Source: Bacillus taeanensis (GTDB lineage: Bacteria; Bacillota; Bacilli; Bacillales; UBA6769). Taken from it: a stretch of DNA of 64,000 nt. The position numbers were made by a program, and so were the translations under genes. Each line of letters opens with the position of its first letter. The stretch's first letter is position 1. The DNA lies in the NCBI RefSeq assembly GCF_003318295.1, contig NZ_QOCW01000006.1, positions 62,001 to 126,000 on the forward strand, in the 5' to 3' direction. The notes under the pieces were generated by a model. It was not told the origin of the DNA. It saw only the letters and a list, made by a program, of their open reading frames with translations, and ran no database searches. Positions 8,300 to 15,734 of the stretch are shown piece after piece.

Positions 8300-9070
8300 A
8301 TGGAAGCAGTAAAAAAAGGAACAACCATTCAGTCATTACAAGTTGGGATGAGTATTGTTGAATTAATTGCACAGCAGGGAAAACCGCTGAAATTTTCCGA
8401 TATTCATGATCTAACAAAAATCACAAAAAGTAATTTGTATAAATACCTTAATACGTTTACTCAACTAGGAATTTTGTATCGCGATAAAGAATCCGGCTCC
8501 TATGTTCTTGGAAGCAAACTAATTGAATACGGAATGGCTGCCGCCGATCAAGAAAATGTGGTGGATCGCATCTCTCCTTATTTACAGGAAATTAATGAAA
8601 AAAGTTCGAGTACCGTTATCTATTCCCTTTGGACAAACAATGGTCCGATGATTGTTAAAGAATTTAACGCAAATCAGGGATATAATATCGGGGCACAAAT
8701 GGGCACTTTGCTTCCTCTTCTTTCAGCAACAGGAAAAGTATTTGCAGCATTTATGGATGACCAAGTTGTTCATGAATGGAAGGAAAAAGAACTAAAACAA
8801 ATTTCTGAAGAAAAAGTAAAGCAGTTTGAAGAAGAGTGTACATTCATACATGAAAAAGAAATTGCCTTTGCTAGAGAACCGCTCGTTCCTTCGGTATCCT
8901 CGGCTGCTTTTCCTGTATTTAATTACAAAAAAAGATTACTCGGGGTTGTTACAATTGTTGGCTTTTCAGATATAATTCCTCATAGTGAAGAAGAAGAGCT
9001 TAGCAAATATTTAATGGATATGAGTAAAGAAATCTCCGGAAGTTTTGGGTATCTCCCACATGCCAAATAA
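8300..9070 (+). CDS. IclR-family regulator of the gentisate cluster
   Basis: A 256-residue IclR protein. An N-terminal winged helix spans about residues 10-75 (KFSDIHDLTKITKSNLYKYL, then LGILYRDKESGSYVLGSKL), followed by the effector-binding domain with LLPLLSATGKVFAAFM and SAAFPVFNYKKRLLGVVTIVG. It is divergent from the 3-hydroxybenzoate operon and lies upstream of the permease gene. It probably senses 3-hydroxybenzoate or gentisate. The two inverted copies of a 15-base element flanking it are its likely operators. The start is preceded by GGGGGGAAG. Confidence 0.88.
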   Translation: MEAVKKGTTIQSLQVGMSIVELIAQQGKPLKFSDIHDLTKITKSNLYKYLNTFTQLGILYRDKESGSYVLGSKLIEYGMAAADQENVVDRISPYLQEINEKSSSTVIYSLWTNNGPMIVKEFNANQGYNIGAQMGTLLPLLSATGKVFAAFMDDQVVHEWKEKELKQISEEKVKQFEEECTFIHEKEIAFAREPLVPSVSSAAFPVFNYKKRLLGVVTIVGFSDIIPHSEEEELSKYLMDMSKEISGSFGYLPHAK

Positions 9071-9085
9071 GAATGAATTGAGTAA

Positions 9086-9110
9086 GAAGCAGGGGTTTCC
9101 CTGCTTCTTT
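9086..9110 (+). terminator. Terminator of the IclR gene
   Basis: The stem GAAGCAGGG / CCCTGCTTC with a 4-base loop and a short T run lies 16 bases after the stop codon. Confidence 0.75.
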
Positions 9111-9212
9111 AACGTATTGAAAACATTCTCCTTCTGCTCTTACAAGCTAAAATTTTCTCCTTTCTTTATTTAAATGAAGTTCTTTATTTTTTATAAAATT
9201 AAAAATATTATC

Positions 9213-9262
9213 TTGAAAACGATAAATTAGGTGTCTATAATAACTATTAGAGAACATAGTTA
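9213..9262 (+). promoter_or_regulatory. Promoter of the aromatic-acid permease with IclR operator over the start site
   Basis: TTGAAA (9213-9218), a 17-base spacer and a perfect TATAAT (9236-9241) form a sigma-A promoter. TAGAGAACATAGTTA (9248-9262), the reverse complement of the element before the divergent operon, covers the expected transcription start. This geometry suggests repression until the inducer binds. Confidence 0.7.
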
Positions 9263-9297
9263 CCTAATATTATACACGTAGTTTTTTTCACAAGGAA

Positions 9298-9311
9298 AGT
9301 AAGCGTTAACA
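9298..9311 (+). promoter_or_regulatory. Possible CcpA catabolite-response element
   Basis: AGTAAGCGTTAACA differs at one position from the TGTAANCGNTNNCA cre pattern and lies downstream of the promoter, where binding would block transcription. It fits catabolite repression of aromatic uptake. Confidence 0.5.
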
Positions 9312-9342
9312 TGAAGCGTTTTCAATCGGAGGAGGAAGAAAT

Positions 9343-10689
9343 ATGGATCAAATTAATACAACCGAGGTTATTGCTGAAAGTAAATTTAACCGTTTTCATC
9401 TAGGATTGCTTATTTGGGGGTTTCTTATTATTGCATTTGACGGGTATGATCTCGTTGTCTATGGAACTGCTGTACCGGTTTTAATTGAGAAGTGGAACCT
9501 CACTTCTGTGGAAGCCGGAGCAATGGGCAGCTATGGCTTATTCGGGATGATGTTCGGGGCAATCTTTTTTGGCACATTGGCTGACCGTATTGGAAGGAAA
9601 AATGTTGTTGCCATTACATTAATCTTTTTTAGTTTATTTACATTTTTGTGCGGATTTGCTGAAACACCAACGCTTTTCTCTACTTTTCGCTTTTTAGCAG
9701 GGGTAGGTCTTGGCGGTATTATGCCGAATATTATCGCTTTGTTAACAGATTACGCGCCTAAATCAATGAGAAGTTTAATCGTTTCGATTGTATTATGTGG
9801 CTATTCTGTTGGTGGAATACTTGCCCCTCTATTAGGAATCTTTTTAATGCCAACATTCGGCTGGGAATCGATCTTTTGGTTTGCTGGATTACCGTTATTA
9901 GCACTGCCTTTAATGTATAAACAATTACCGGAAACAGCAAGCTACTTAATTAAAACAGGGAAAAAAGAAGAACTTATTGCTGTTCTTTCCAAAGTAAGTC
10001 CTGAATCAACTTTTAATAAAGACGATGAGATTGTCGAATTAAAAACTTCAGAAAATAAAGTTCCTATTATCGGCTTATTTAAAGAGAACCGCGCATTAAG
10101 TACTGGTATGTTTTGGATTGCTTTTTTCAGCTGTTTATTAATGATATATGGACTGAACACTTGGCTTCCTAAGTTAATGGTTGAGGCTGGATATGGATTA
10201 AATTCAAGTTTAGGGTTTCTTATCGTCCTTCAAAGCGGCGCCATTATTGGCACACTAATTATCGGTCGACTTTGTGATAAATACGGCTCTAAAAAGATGC
10301 TTGTTCCGATGTACGCTTCAGGCGCAGTTGCCTTAACTTTGCTTGGATTTGGAGGGAATACTTTCGTCATTTACGCATTGGTAGCGGTTGCAGGCGCAGC
10401 TACAATCGGATCCCAAAATATCGTACAAGCTTATGTATCTCAGTACTATCCTGCATATATTCGATCAACAGCGTTAGGTACAGCATCTGGGATTGGGCGA
10501 GTTGGCGGCATGTTAGGACCGCTTTTAGGCGGATTTCTTTTATCGATTTCTTTACCAATTCACTTAAATTTCATGGCATTCGCCCTTCCAGGTTTAATAG
10601 CAGCTGCTGCACTAGCAATCATTCCTGAGAAGCATGCTGATTCTGACTTCTACCTCGTGGCAAGCCCACGAGGGTTCGAAAAACACTGA
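9343..10689 (+). CDS. Aromatic acid:proton symporter of the MFS (AAHS-like), 3' end altered by an insertion
   Basis: A 448-residue permease with 12 predicted membrane segments. Signatures of the aromatic acid:H+ symporters are IAFDGYDLVVYGTAVPVL in helix 1 (with the conserved Asp) and GTLADRIGRKNVV in loop 2-3, with a second copy IIGRLCDKYGSKKM. It likely imports 3-hydroxybenzoate or gentisate. A GGAGGAGG site precedes the ATG. The final residues (about LVASPRGFEKH) are encoded by the end of the neighbouring transposable element, so the native C-terminal tail is lost; the membrane part is whole. Confidence 0.87.
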   Translation: MDQINTTEVIAESKFNRFHLGLLIWGFLIIAFDGYDLVVYGTAVPVLIEKWNLTSVEAGAMGSYGLFGMMFGAIFFGTLADRIGRKNVVAITLIFFSLFTFLCGFAETPTLFSTFRFLAGVGLGGIMPNIIALLTDYAPKSMRSLIVSIVLCGYSVGGILAPLLGIFLMPTFGWESIFWFAGLPLLALPLMYKQLPETASYLIKTGKKEELIAVLSKVSPESTFNKDDEIVELKTSENKVPIIGLFKENRALSTGMFWIAFFSCLLMIYGLNTWLPKLMVEAGYGLNSSLGFLIVLQSGAIIGTLIIGRLCDKYGSKKMLVPMYASGAVALTLLGFGGNTFVIYALVAVAGAATIGSQNIVQAYVSQYYPAYIRSTALGTASGIGRVGGMLGPLLGGFLLSISLPIHLNFMAFALPGLIAAAALAIIPEKHADSDFYLVASPRGFEKH

Positions 10690-10902
10690 GCATTTCATAT
10701 AGTTTCTCCCAAATCGTACACGTAAGAGGCGTGGTTTGACACAAAACACTCAAACGCTTTGGAATTGGGAACTCGCCATAGGGGAAACACTCGACGTACA
10801 AGTAGCCTTCTGACCACGTTAACGCACGTCTTCTCTCCTTGCGGAAAAGGAAGCAAAGTCAAACTCCCTGAATTGTTAGTTAAAACAAATTAACATGTAT
10901 GA
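10644..10902 (-). ncRNA. Right end of the element, putative omega RNA (reRNA)
   Basis: The 250 bases after the tnpB stop codon are non-coding and, read on the minus strand, end with a strong hairpin (ACCCTCGTGGGC / GCCACGAGGT type) just before the flanking permease DNA. TnpB nucleases use an RNA from exactly this position whose 3' tail, taken from flanking DNA, serves as guide. If so, the guide starts in the permease 3' end (minus strand, GAATCAGCATGC...). Assigned by position and hairpin only. Confidence 0.5.
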
Positions 10903-12501
10903 TTAAACGGCTTTTTCAGCCGTTTTTTCTTTGTTAAATTTAATTCCACTATTCATGACAAGCTTTCTGTTCTGCTTGATTTCTTCAATACATTGGTTAT
11001 GCATCATTAAAAAGTGATTAAAAAAAGTATCGCAATTTTGTTTATTTGGTTTCTGCAACTCATTTTCTGTACAATATATCAGGAAGGCTGAATATAAATC
11101 GCGTTGTATCCTAATACCGTTCGGAAGGAGATGCCAACGTTTTGACAATTGCTTTTTACTTGTATTATTAAGAACATGGTCATATTGAGAGGCCTTGAAT
11201 GTCCATGTGTTGACTTCTTTTACTGTTCCACCAGTGATTTCAAAACGATATTTCGCTTGCTGAATGAAGTATCCGGGACTTCGTTTGCCAATACTTTTAC
11301 CAAAGCGTTTACGACGATTAAACTTACCCGTTTTCTCATTAACCGTTACTTCTTTCGCTTTCTTTTGAAGTGATTTAATGTTCATTTGTTCAATGATTAA
11401 TTCATCACCCATTGAACGCAAACGATTCACTTCTTCATTGTGTGCATATTTGCGGCTTTCTGCTGCTTTTCGGTGAAGTTCACGAAGTTTTTCTTGTGTT
11501 TTTAAATATCGTTTAGAAATCTTCCATTCTTTTTTACCTTTTTTAATGCGACCTTTTTCATCAAAATAATGGGGGTTCATCGTACGTCGGGAACGGTCTA
11601 AATAGCGTTGTAATAAATAAATTTTTCGTTCATAAGAAAACGTGTTTTCAGAACGTTCAGCTAAATTTTTTAAAATGACTTGATCTTTCGTTACAACGGC
11701 TAATGATTGAGTGCCGATATCCCCAGCTACTCGACCCATCCCATAATGATGACGAAAAGAACCCTCTTTTCTACGTTTTACAACAGGAAATCCTTCTAAT
11801 ACAATTTGGACAAAGTATCGAATTTTACCCCGAATTTTCTTTCTTACAATTCGATTGTTTCGAATGCGATAGGTTGAAAGGAGTGGTAGACCTGTTTGAT
11901 TTCTTTCGACATTTTGTTTATCCATTTCTTCACCATTTTTTATGTAATAAACGATATGAGATAAGGTTTCCTGGATAAATAAATCGTCTTTTTTCACAAT
12001 TAAAGGGAACTTCATATTATTAAAGCTAATATGAAAGGATTCTTCTTTTTCATTATGTTTTAAAATAATGCATCGGTCAGCTTGCTTTCCTTGAAATGTG
12101 ATGAGGTCTGTTTGTTTATAAAAATTTGGTTTTTTAGAATCACCAAAAAGGATGTTTTCCATTGAATGCCATGCCATTTCACAAACAGATAAAACCGTTA
12201 CAGCATCAGGTAGGGTAAATGTCGTTTCACGAATGTTTTCTCCATATTTTCGTGCAAAATCGAATGTAACACGATGAAGATTACGAAGTTTTTCAAAGTT
12301 TTCATTTAATTCTTTTTTTGTTTTTTTAAGCTGTTTAATGATCTTAGAATCCTTTTCTTTTTCAATTTTATCTGAAATCAAACGATAGGATTTTAGCGTC
12401 CTCTTGTATTCTTTTGTTCGAATCATTTGTTTGTAGTTTTTATACAATTCACCTAAAACCGTGTTTCGAATCAAACGAAGCTGTTTCCCAATTCGATGCA
12501 T
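10903..12501 (-). CDS. tnpB: TnpB-family RNA-guided nuclease homologue lacking the zinc finger
   Basis: 532 residues from an ATG next to an in-frame stop. The RuvC-like active site is spread as in TnpB: Asp261 in GRVAGDIGTQSLAVV, Glu371 in DELIIEQMNIKSL, Asp468 in IQRDLYSAFLIYC. The usual four-cysteine zinc ribbon between the second and third acidic residues is absent; instead the segment reads ASQYDHVLNNTSKKQLSKRW. The N-terminal half is rich in lysine and predicted helix. An upstream 43-codon frame (12505-12636) encodes what looks like the original N-terminus, separated only by TGA-AAA, so this may be a truncated restart product. Confidence 0.75.
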   Translation of the reverse strand: MHRIGKQLRLIRNTVLGELYKNYKQMIRTKEYKRTLKSYRLISDKIEKEKDSKIIKQLKKTKKELNENFEKLRNLHRVTFDFARKYGENIRETTFTLPDAVTVLSVCEMAWHSMENILFGDSKKPNFYKQTDLITFQGKQADRCIILKHNEKEESFHISFNNMKFPLIVKKDDLFIQETLSHIVYYIKNGEEMDKQNVERNQTGLPLLSTYRIRNNRIVRKKIRGKIRYFVQIVLEGFPVVKRRKEGSFRHHYGMGRVAGDIGTQSLAVVTKDQVILKNLAERSENTFSYERKIYLLQRYLDRSRRTMNPHYFDEKGRIKKGKKEWKISKRYLKTQEKLRELHRKAAESRKYAHNEEVNRLRSMGDELIIEQMNIKSLQKKAKEVTVNEKTGKFNRRKRFGKSIGKRSPGYFIQQAKYRFEITGGTVKEVNTWTFKASQYDHVLNNTSKKQLSKRWHLLPNGIRIQRDLYSAFLIYCTENELQKPNKQNCDTFFNHFLMMHNQCIEEIKQNRKLVMNSGIKFNKEKTAEKAV

Positions 12502-12504
12502 TTT

Positions 12505-12636
12505 TCAATGTTGAAAATCTAATACATCTAATTCAACTTCTACTACGTGAGAAGGAGAAACTTTACGGATTTGGTCTAGTTGTTTTTTGAGTTCTGTTTT
12601 AGGTTTGCGTTGACGTTTTTTAATTTGCGTTGACAT
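12505..12636 (-). pseudogene. tnpB: N-terminal segment of tnpB cut off by an in-frame TGA
   Basis: A 43-codon frame with a good ribosome site (AAAGGAG, 8 bases before ATG) encodes a basic leader ending VVEVELDVLDFQH, like the first beta strand of TnpB proteins. The stop TGA (12505-12507) is followed in the same frame by AAA and the ATG at 12501. A single TGG-to-TGA change would explain the break; the whole protein would be about 577 residues. Confidence 0.6.
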
Positions 12637-12935
12637 TATAGTTTTCTCCTTTCTTCTTAGTTTGACGTTCGATTGATTAATTCTATTATATAAAAACATA
12701 CGTTCGTTTTCAACTTGTTTTCAGAAAAGAATGAACATTATTTCTTTTTATCCCTTTTAATTTGTCGGTCAATTAAAAGGGCAAAAGCCATTCCTTGACC
12801 GAAGCCAATTCATCCCGAGAGCAAGCTCGTCGGGTTTTCTTGGCTAAAATTCTATAACAAAGCTTCTAATGAAGAAGCTGCGAGTCTGGGTGAGAACACA
12901 AGGAATATTAGTTAACATCTAATCCTTTCATCTCC
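12637..12935. other. Left-end region of the TnpB element with nested hairpins
   Basis: There is no open frame here. The sequence contains CCCGA-GAGC-AAGCTC-GTCGGG nested inside GCCAA / TTGGC (about 12808-12846), a second hairpin AGCTTC / GAAGCT (about 12864-12882), and a CTTTTAATT / AATTAAAAG inverted repeat near 12756-12780. Such imperfect hairpins are typical of IS200/IS605 ends, which transposase recognises as single strands. The outer boundary cannot be fixed by eye. Confidence 0.45.
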
Positions 12936-12959
12936 CTAAATTGTTGTCTATATATTTTT

Positions 12960-12992
12960 AAAAACCCCTTGATTACCTGACAAGGGGTTTTT
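12960..12992 (-). terminator. Terminator of the 3-hydroxybutyrate dehydrogenase operon
   Basis: The stem AAAAACCCCTTG / CAAGGGGTTTTT with a 9-base loop lies 18 bases past the dehydrogenase stop codon. A-rich and T-rich flanks make it work in both directions. Confidence 0.85.
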
Positions 12993-13010
12993 AATTCTTT
13001 ATTTTGATAT

Positions 13011-13769
13011 TTACATACCACCTGTTACAGGGATACTTTCACCTGTAATTGCTCCAGCTGCATCGGATGCTAGGAATACTGCAGTTTTGCCTATTTCAGA
13101 TGGTTCAAGTAATCGCTTAATCCATTGTTTACCTAAAATATGGTGATCTAATGCCTCTTTTACCGTAGTTCCATCTTTTTCAGCTAAGACTGGTAATTGT
13201 TTTTCAATTAATTCTGTGCGTACCGGGCCTGGTTCAATGGCATTACACGTAATTCCTTCTACAGCATTTTCTAAAGCAACTACTTTCGTGAAGCCAGTTT
13301 GTCCTGCTTTAGCAGCACAATATGCTGATTTATATGCATCCGGAATTCTTCCATGAGCAGAAACAATGTTAATAATACGACCGAATTTTTGAGCTTTCAT
13401 AGAAGGTAAAGAATGCTTCGTCATTAAGAAAGTGCCTTTTAATATAACATCGTTTAGAAGATCCCATTTTTCTACCGGGAAGTCCTCCACTTTAGAGATG
13501 AATTGTAAGCCAGCATTATTTACAACTACATCCACAGAACCACGCTCATCAATTACAGCATCGATCGCTACTTTTACACTTGTTTCGTCTGCTACGTTTA
13601 CTTTGTATCCTTTTGCGTTTCCTAACTTTTCAGCTTGAGAAACTGCTGATTCTTCATTTAAATCAAAGATTGCAACAAAGTCACCATTAGCAATGAATTC
13701 TTGTGCGATAGCAAAACCTATCCCTTGAGCTGCTCCAGTAATAATGACTGTACGTTCTTTACTCATCAT
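13011..13769 (-). CDS. 3-hydroxybutyrate dehydrogenase (short-chain dehydrogenase)
   Basis: A 252-residue SDR enzyme. The cofactor motif TGAAQGIG is at residues 12-19, NNAGLQ near 89-94, the catalytic Ser in NIVSAHGRI and the YxxxK pair in SAYCAAKAGQTGF. The terminal EPGPVRTELIEKQLP and AGAITGESIPVTGGM match D-3-hydroxybutyrate dehydrogenases, which oxidise 3-hydroxybutyrate to acetoacetate with NAD. The GntP-type permease gene upstream is on the same strand and likely co-transcribed, which supports use of external hydroxybutyrate. Other hydroxyacid substrates are possible. Confidence 0.82.
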   Translation of the reverse strand: MMSKERTVIITGAAQGIGFAIAQEFIANGDFVAIFDLNEESAVSQAEKLGNAKGYKVNVADETSVKVAIDAVIDERGSVDVVVNNAGLQFISKVEDFPVEKWDLLNDVILKGTFLMTKHSLPSMKAQKFGRIINIVSAHGRIPDAYKSAYCAAKAGQTGFTKVVALENAVEGITCNAIEPGPVRTELIEKQLPVLAEKDGTTVKEALDHHILGKQWIKRLLEPSEIGKTAVFLASDAAGAITGESIPVTGGM

Positions 13770-13806
13770 ATATCTCCCCTAACTTAATATCTTGTTATAT
13801 TTATAT

Positions 13807-13835
13807 ATTGGAGAAGAACTCTCATCTTCTCCAAT
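13807..13835. terminator. Intercistronic hairpin between permease and dehydrogenase genes
   Basis: A perfect 11-base stem ATTGGAGAAGA / TCTTCTCCAAT with a 7-base loop. There is no T run on the minus strand, so it may be an mRNA-stability or processing structure instead of a full terminator. Confidence 0.5.
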
Positions 13836-13839
13836 ATGG

Positions 13840-15150
13840 TTAATAGACTAAAATAGCAACGATTAATGCAGCCAATAATGCTAATGAAGTCGGTAATGTC
13901 ATAACTAAGAATGAATATTTATATGCCTTTTTATGTGTTAATCCAGTTAACGCAAACGTAGAAAGAATGGCACCGGCATGCGGAAGCGCAGTAAATACAG
14001 CAGAGGCGATTGTTGAAATACGGTGCATCGCTTCAGGGTTTACACCCATGTCTAAATATGATTGTGCAAAAGCTTCCATTGTAATACCTAGTCCGCCGGA
14101 AGATGAACCTGTAATTGACCCAAGTGCAGCTGATGCAATGGTTAAACTAATAAGCGGATTACCAGGAATCCCTAATATAAAATTAGAAATTGCTTGAAAT
14201 CCTGGTGCCAATGTAATAACAACTCCAAATCCTACGGAAGCTGCTGTAAAAAAGATTGGATGAATAGATCCATTTGCTCCTTGGCTTAATGCTTGTTTAT
14301 GAGATGGAATATAGCGATGGAATTTCAACGCAGAGATAATTACCGCTGCCCCTAACCCAATTAGTACAATGTTTTCAATATCTAAGGCGCTGCCAATGAA
14401 GATAATAATAATTAATGCTAATAACGGTAAGATACTCGAGAAGAAAGAAGGTATCTTATCCTTAAGCTCAATTTGCTCATCAGACTTGTCATTTTCCTCA
14501 AATACTTCATTTCGTTCCAAACTTTGATTGAGTGTGTGACGCATATACCATAGACCCGCAATAATTGAAACAAGAGTTGCGACGATACCTATTAACGGTG
14601 CTGCCATTAAGGTAGTTCCTAAATATTTAGTTGGGACAACGTTTTGAATGGATGGAGTACCCGGCATCATTGTCATTGTAAAAGTACCAATTCCTAGAAA
14701 AAGAGGAATCACAATCATATTCCAAGCTATATTTAATTTTTTAAATAATGGCCTTGCCAGCGGAATAATAACGAATAAAACTACAAATAAGCTAATTCCA
14801 CCAAATGTTAAAATAGAACTAATAGCAAAGATCGCTACTAAAACGGAAAAAGGTCTTTCTATCCCTGTAATAGATAACACTTTTTCAGAAATCGCTTGGG
14901 CTGCTCCGCTTTTCTCAATATACTGTGCTAAAATACCCCCTAATAGAAAGACTGCAAAATAATTAATAACAAAACCTGTAAGCCCTGTCATAAATGAGGC
15001 TTCTTTTCCTATTAAAGATGGGAAAAAGTCCTTCCCATTTGTTAGGATAACGATGATAGAAGCTGCAGGTGCTATAAATACAATACTGAACCCTCTCATC
15101 GCCATGATGACTATAATAATTATTGCTAAAATAATTCCTAATGTACCCAT
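13840..15150 (-). CDS. GntP-family permease, likely for 3-hydroxybutyrate or another small hydroxyacid
   Basis: A 436-residue membrane protein with about 12 hydrophobic segments, matching the gluconate:H+ symporter (GntP) family in length. Family traits include FVINYFAVFLLGGILAQYIE, the glycine-rich GSITGSSSGGLGITMEAF and ISTIASAVFTALPHAGAIL. Members carry gluconate, fructuronate, D-serine or hydroxybutyrate. The adjacent 3-hydroxybutyrate dehydrogenase suggests hydroxybutyrate uptake here; this is inferred from context. Confidence 0.8.
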   Translation of the reverse strand: MGTLGIILAIIIIVIMAMRGFSIVFIAPAASIIVILTNGKDFFPSLIGKEASFMTGLTGFVINYFAVFLLGGILAQYIEKSGAAQAISEKVLSITGIERPFSVLVAIFAISSILTFGGISLFVVLFVIIPLARPLFKKLNIAWNMIVIPLFLGIGTFTMTMMPGTPSIQNVVPTKYLGTTLMAAPLIGIVATLVSIIAGLWYMRHTLNQSLERNEVFEENDKSDEQIELKDKIPSFFSSILPLLALIIIIFIGSALDIENIVLIGLGAAVIISALKFHRYIPSHKQALSQGANGSIHPIFFTAASVGFGVVITLAPGFQAISNFILGIPGNPLISLTIASAALGSITGSSSGGLGITMEAFAQSYLDMGVNPEAMHRISTIASAVFTALPHAGAILSTFALTGLTHKKAYKYSFLVMTLPTSLALLAALIVAILVY

Positions 15151-15335
15151 TTTAATCCCCCAGCTTGTCTTGTTGAAAATATGAATTTTTTGTTACCAAT
15201 GGTGCAGCATGCTTAAGATTATGTCACAGATTTGTGAATAAATATAATACTTATTAAGCTATTGCATCTATAACAAGGAGGGTATTAATTGATAAGAAAA
15301 GTAAAAAAATAAGGAGTTAGAACTGAGGATCACAA

Positions 15336-15467
15336 GGAGCACTATTAAAGAAAATTGAATGTTTTAAAAAAGAATGAGCAAAGTATATCGATTACTATAA
15401 TCATAAACCCATAAAAGCAAAACTAAATGGCCTGAGCCCGGTTCAATACCGAGTTCAGACCTTATAA
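15336..15467 (+). pseudogene. Remnant of an IS3-family (IS150-type) transposase
   Basis: In one frame the DNA reads GALLKKIECFKKE, a TGA at 15375, then YIDYYNHKPIKAKLNGLSPVQYR and a stop at 15465. This is the C-terminal end of the IS3-group integrase (usual form YIxYYNxKRIxxKLxGxSPVxYR). The rest of the element is gone. The 341-base gap 15151-15492 holds this scar and nothing else recognisable. Confidence 0.7.
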
Positions 15468-15492
15468 GCTTCATAATGATTAAGACTAAGGT

Positions 15493-15720
15493 TTATTTCA
15501 AAAGAATTTTACTAAGTGGTTGAAAAACGGTCTCCAACATTTGGACTGGACTTGGCAAGTTGGGATAAAAAAGAAGAACGATCGCGAGCAACCACTCCAT
15601 TACAACCAATATTATAAAGGTGGATTTCTCCCTTTTCCTGATTGATTTCATCCTTGGCCATTCATATAGAACCATAAGAGCTGCTAATAGTGTTATACCT
15701 ATTATAAAAAACCATACCAC
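15493..15720 (-). CDS. Small two-helix membrane protein of the ger operon (GerD-subunit-like)
   Basis: 75 residues: one hydrophobic helix at about 3-20, a basic stretch RMKSIRKREKS, a second helix at about 33-52, and a short tail. Small two-helix proteins of this kind are encoded by D genes next to several Bacillus germinant-receptor operons and can tune the germination response. It follows the C-subunit gene by 14 bases, so it is the last gene of the operon. Assigned by size, topology and position. Confidence 0.6.
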   Translation of the reverse strand: MVWFFIIGITLLAALMVLYEWPRMKSIRKREKSTFIILVVMEWLLAIVLLFYPNLPSPVQMLETVFQPLSKILLK

Positions 15721-15734
15721 GTGTCTTCACCTCG

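Larger units (their letters stand above)
10644..12935 (-). mobile_element. TnpB-only element of the IS200/IS605 group (approximate limits)
   Basis: A TnpB gene is flanked by structured non-coding DNA without a TnpA gene, as in IS1341-like elements. The end after tnpB is well marked: the hairpin CCACGAGGTAGAAGTCA-type terminus begins at about 10644 inside the permease gene. The opposite end is less clear; stable hairpins around 12795-12900 mark it, and the limit of 12935 is an estimate. Elements of this class carry no terminal inverted repeats and make no target duplications. Confidence 0.6.

Noticed and set aside
9311-9324. Second cre site ATGAAGCGTTTTCA before the permease gene.
   Set aside because: The spacing between TG and CG is one base short of the cre pattern.
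10619-10801. Small frames within the right end of the TnpB element as genes.
   Set aside because: The region is structured and non-coding in related elements; the frames lack ribosome sites.
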